The notes under the pieces: model-generated
The model's input: the letters and a program-made list of their open reading frames with translations, nothing else
Told to the model about the DNA's origin: nothing
The model's database searches: none
Shown here: piece after piece, positions 60,989 to 64,000 of the stretch
Position numbering within the stretch: position 1 is the stretch's first letter
Layout: each line of letters begins with the position of its first letter
NCBI GenBank assembly: GCA_002751075.1
Contig: NAOQ01000361.1
Span: 10,620 to 74,619 of the forward strand
Length of the DNA stretch: 64,000 bases
From: Ichthyophonus hoferi
Taxonomy: Eukaryota > Opisthokonta > Ichthyosporea > Ichthyophonida > Ichthyophonidae
Direction of reading: 5' to 3'
Program-made: the position numbers and the translations under genes

Positions 60989-63900
60989 CCATGGTTGAGC
61001 CGAGCTACTACTAAGTGTGTTTTCTGACCAAAAGTTGAGAGTGCCGGTTGAAGTATATAATGATGCTATAGTTATGTTGTATTGTTCAAGAATTAGCGTA
61101 TATTGCTGTAAATTAACGCCTCATACACGCAATATGTGTAACGGTAATACCATTATAGGTCTTTTTAAAATAAAAAAAATAGGTTATAAATCAATATATA
61201 CATCAATATATAATTGACAAACTCAGAAAAATTACCTATTAATAATAAATTCTATGTTCATTCATGACTTAAATATAAACATATTTATCTCGTTTTCCTC
61301 CTCAGCCCAGACAGTAACGTTAGTGCATTCATCCCATTAAAACTGGCACGTGTGCTTATAAAAATTAAATTTAACTAATTAACTGATTTAATTTACCAAT
61401 TGGCTAGTTTTATTTGTCGAATAGTTGATATAAAGCATATCTTACCATTCCATTTGCTGCTGCTTATACTGGAGCTACTCACTAACAGCTTGTTTGATGT
61501 ACAAGTATGTTGTCAGCTGTGACTAGGCTCTCTTACGCAACCAATTCTATAATCTATTAACTGGAGTTATATAGAATATATAAATTTTGTTGCTTTTGTC
61601 TTTTCTATATTTATTTTTATAATTTTATTCTAACATCATGATTTACTCATAGGAATGGGATTGTCTTGGCTTTCTAATAATGGCTTACTCCTTCCCTGGG
61701 CAGGCCATATAAATATGCTAATATATAGAAGTCCAAAAAGAGTTGGAAGAGGCTGTAAGATTACCAATAGGTTGTGTTCAATTTTAATTAACTACAAATG
61801 AAATAATGACTATCTCTGTTTTATATTTCAATACTCGGCCTCTATGCATACAAAACGCGCTTCCTAATGAAAACGAACAATTATTAATACTAAAGAGTGA
61901 TCGAGTATAGGTGAATAATTTATATAACGAAGGACCTTGTTAACTCGGCGTTTTAACAAGCGTTTTTATTTTTGAAGAGTTGAATTCCCACACTCCTACT
62001 TATTTGGTCTGAATTGTATTTTCTAAAGTTTTACCGTGTTTTTATTTGGTTTTAGCAATTTCATATCGATCGCTCCGATAAAGTTCTGTACAGCCCAGGC
62101 AAAAAAATTTGTTTGATAATTCACATTATCCAAGTCGGCCGCTGAGAGTATCTTATTTGAACAAAGCTACATGGAAGTCATTCTCCTCATTTTCGTGTGT
62201 AACTTTTGCACGTGTAGCTAGCTAGCTTCAGCACGGGAAAACGGGCTTGTCTTGGAAACATGTGCCAAATCTAACGTTGGCTATTAGCCATTTAGATATG
62301 ATCTTATATTATTTTTGGATATGAAGAGCCACTTTAACATAGTTACGAACCCACCATTGAAATCATGTCTTGGTATATTTAAAGTGACCAGGTTTTGAAA
62401 GGGAGTCTCAGGACATCTTCTAACTATGTTGTAAGTAACAACAGTCGGTGGGATGGTAGAAGAATTTAACGGGAAATAGAACGTAGGGCTTTGTATTAAA
62501 TGATAACCTTAATGGTATTAGAGTGCGAGGCTGCCTGGAAAATACCTAACCACGTAGTATTAGTTTTACAATTTGCTGACGTGGAATACTTCTATTCGTT
62601 CCAAGCGTTCTCAACTCTCTGCCACTATTATTTATGGCTAGGTATATGGATCAACAAAATCAGGTTTGCCTACTCATTCAATCGGAATGCCAGCTTAATC
62701 AGGATACCACATTCCTCTTATTGGTTATAACATCGATTTAGCCTACGCTTAAAGCAACATCATATCATTTAATGGTATGACACCAATGTTGGTATCATTT
62801 AGTAAAGTAAAAAATACCGAGACCATACCAAACTATTTATGGTACAAAGCTCCAATCCCATTCCAGAAATGCACGGTTGTGCCATTGTAGATAAGTTGGA
62901 AGTCAATAGGAGAGTACATAAATACAACAGTCCTTTGTAATATGAACGGAAAGGATACATATGTAAATGTTGTAAATAAATCTATAATTGGAAGAAGAAA
63001 AAAACCACAAGTGAAAATGTCCTCACAGTAGACCGTTATCTAAAATTTCAAATCGGTTAGTTAATTGGAGGAAACGGACTACATAAGAAACGTTTGGTGG
63101 TGGATATAAAGGGGATATAGAATACCAGGACGTAAAATATGAATTATGGGGGTTTTCGATCAAAAGGCTAATTTTCCTTATCAAAAGTAAAACTTTACCG
63201 ATCAAAAGTAGATTTTTCCAATTGAAAAGAAATTTTTCCCCATCAGGAGGAAAACAAATATATAAATTAAAAAAAAATTACGTTTTTTATTACAGTAAAC
63301 TATTGGTTCAAAAAATTGATACTGTGATATATAATATAGTTTTCAAGAGATTATAATTCCTTTAAAACGAAAAGAGTAACTCAAAAAATATTTTAATATT
63401 TACATATATATAATACATACATAATCACTCCATAATACAATTGTTTCTTTTCTTCCCGCTTTTAATATATATTTGTTTTCCCTTTAATTGGGAAAATATT
63501 TCTTTCAATTGAAAATCCCTCGAGTTGCCATTTCCTTAAACCATGATATAACTATCTTACTGAAATATCTTTGAGATAGAAACTGGGCATAGATTTTAGG
63601 AAGAAAGATCTACCTTGCCAATAACTGATGTGCCAGATGGCATCAAATAATTAAATGTTGTTGCAAGTTAACAGTGAATTAACCAAGGGCTCAGCCAGAC
63701 TAACACAAATGTTAAGTCTTGATTGGAAAGGAGTATATCTATAAATATACATTCAGTAGTGCTGCGTAAAAAAGACTTCGGCAACACACGATGTGATTTC
63801 TGAGCTAGGAGTGATGACTTTCCTCTTTCATGAGGCTAAGAGTAAATCTGGAAGATCAAAATATTAAACAAATTTGAATAAAAAAACATCTGAAAAGAGA

Positions 63901-64000
63901 AGTGAAAATTAATTTCAACCATTTATGCGAAAAAAAAAAAAAGAAAAAAAAAAAGACCAAAGGAAATAGGCAATTGTCAATTATCTACCAGAGGGCGTCT
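60989..64000. other. AT-rich region, no gene recognised
   Basis: Open frames are short and without recognisable domains. About 62150-62280 is less AT-rich but has no clear exon ends. The only structured element is the minisatellite at 63159-63258 and a related motif near 63475-63520. A poly-A stretch lies at about 63930-63955. Confidence 0.5.
63159..63258. repeat. Minisatellite of about 20-bp units
   Basis: Five degenerate units of the form ATCAAAAGNNNATTTTTCC follow one another (GATCAAAAGGCTAATTTTCC, TATCAAAAGTAAAACTTTACC-like and so on). Each unit pairs AAAAG with a following TTTTC, so units could fold on themselves. A similar motif occurs at about 63475-63520. Confidence 0.7.

Noticed and set aside
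1-64000. tRNA, rRNA or CRISPR features
   Set aside because: No stretch with a convincing tRNA B box plus cloverleaf arms, no rRNA-like sequence, and no regularly spaced identical repeats were seen; only a tool-based scan could exclude tRNAs firmly.

Overview
The window is 64 kb of AT-rich, intron-rich eukaryotic nuclear DNA. Introns mostly start GTAAGT/GTATGT-like and end in CAG or TAG. The set of genes points to an animal or a close holozoan relative, probably an early-branching one such as a sponge: thrombospondin type 1 and PAN-like modules joined to hevein-like cysteine modules, a MORF4L1/MRG15 orthologue, a TTC1 orthologue, an RS-domain protein and an hnRNP Q-type acidic-domain protein. 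The taxon is an inference from these families; no taxonomic marker was seen. A run of 626 N (27231-27856) is an assembly gap inside a trinucleotide repeat.

Layout. 0-2.5 kb: 3' part of an RS-rich, probably splicing-related, gene (minus). 2.5-5.8 kb: AT-rich spacer with a 118-bp tandem duplication. 5.8-8.3 kb: a truncated, frameshifted duplicate of the last five exons of the next gene. 9.5-17.2 kb: a 13-exon minus-strand gene, rebuilt here with every intron phase matching. It encodes a secreted protein of about 661 residues: signal peptide, three 8-cysteine hevein-like modules, a PAN-like segment, a Pro-rich linker, one TSP1 repeat and a C-terminal spherulin-4/GH135 glycoside hydrolase domain. 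17.3-22.2 kb: four direct repeats of about 1.0-1.4 kb, one carrying an internal 120-bp inversion. 22.6-26.9 kb: TTC1 (minus), head to head with 28.1-32.4 kb: MORF4L1/MRG15 (plus). 32.7-42.1 kb and 50.9-57.0 kb: several broken Ty1/copia LTR-retrotransposon fossils, nested and rearranged, with a recurring roughly 0.6-kb insertion sequence. Between them lie an intronless 444-codon coiled-coil ORF with a SUMO-interaction-like motif (42.9-44.2 kb, minus) and EIF3H (45.6-49.5 kb, plus). 58.35-58.55 kb: an orphan terminal exon (plus), converging on 58.7-61.0 kb: a protein with three hnRNP Q-type acidic-domain modules and a Pro/Tyr-rich tail but no RRM (minus). 61-64 kb: no gene recognised; one small minisatellite.

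The host genes are mostly unrelated housekeeping functions (translation initiation, chromatin reading, chaperone adaptor, RNA binding, splicing). The part most worth following is the GH135 multidomain locus. Its catalytic domain is best known from fungi and slime moulds, where it cuts galactosaminogalactan-type polymers. Here it is fused to animal extracellular modules that sit on symmetrical phase-1 exons, and its three catalytic acids are kept. It also has a truncated tandem copy and a possible second, internal, secreted start. A second theme is that many host introns are filled with TATNN-type short tandem repeats.
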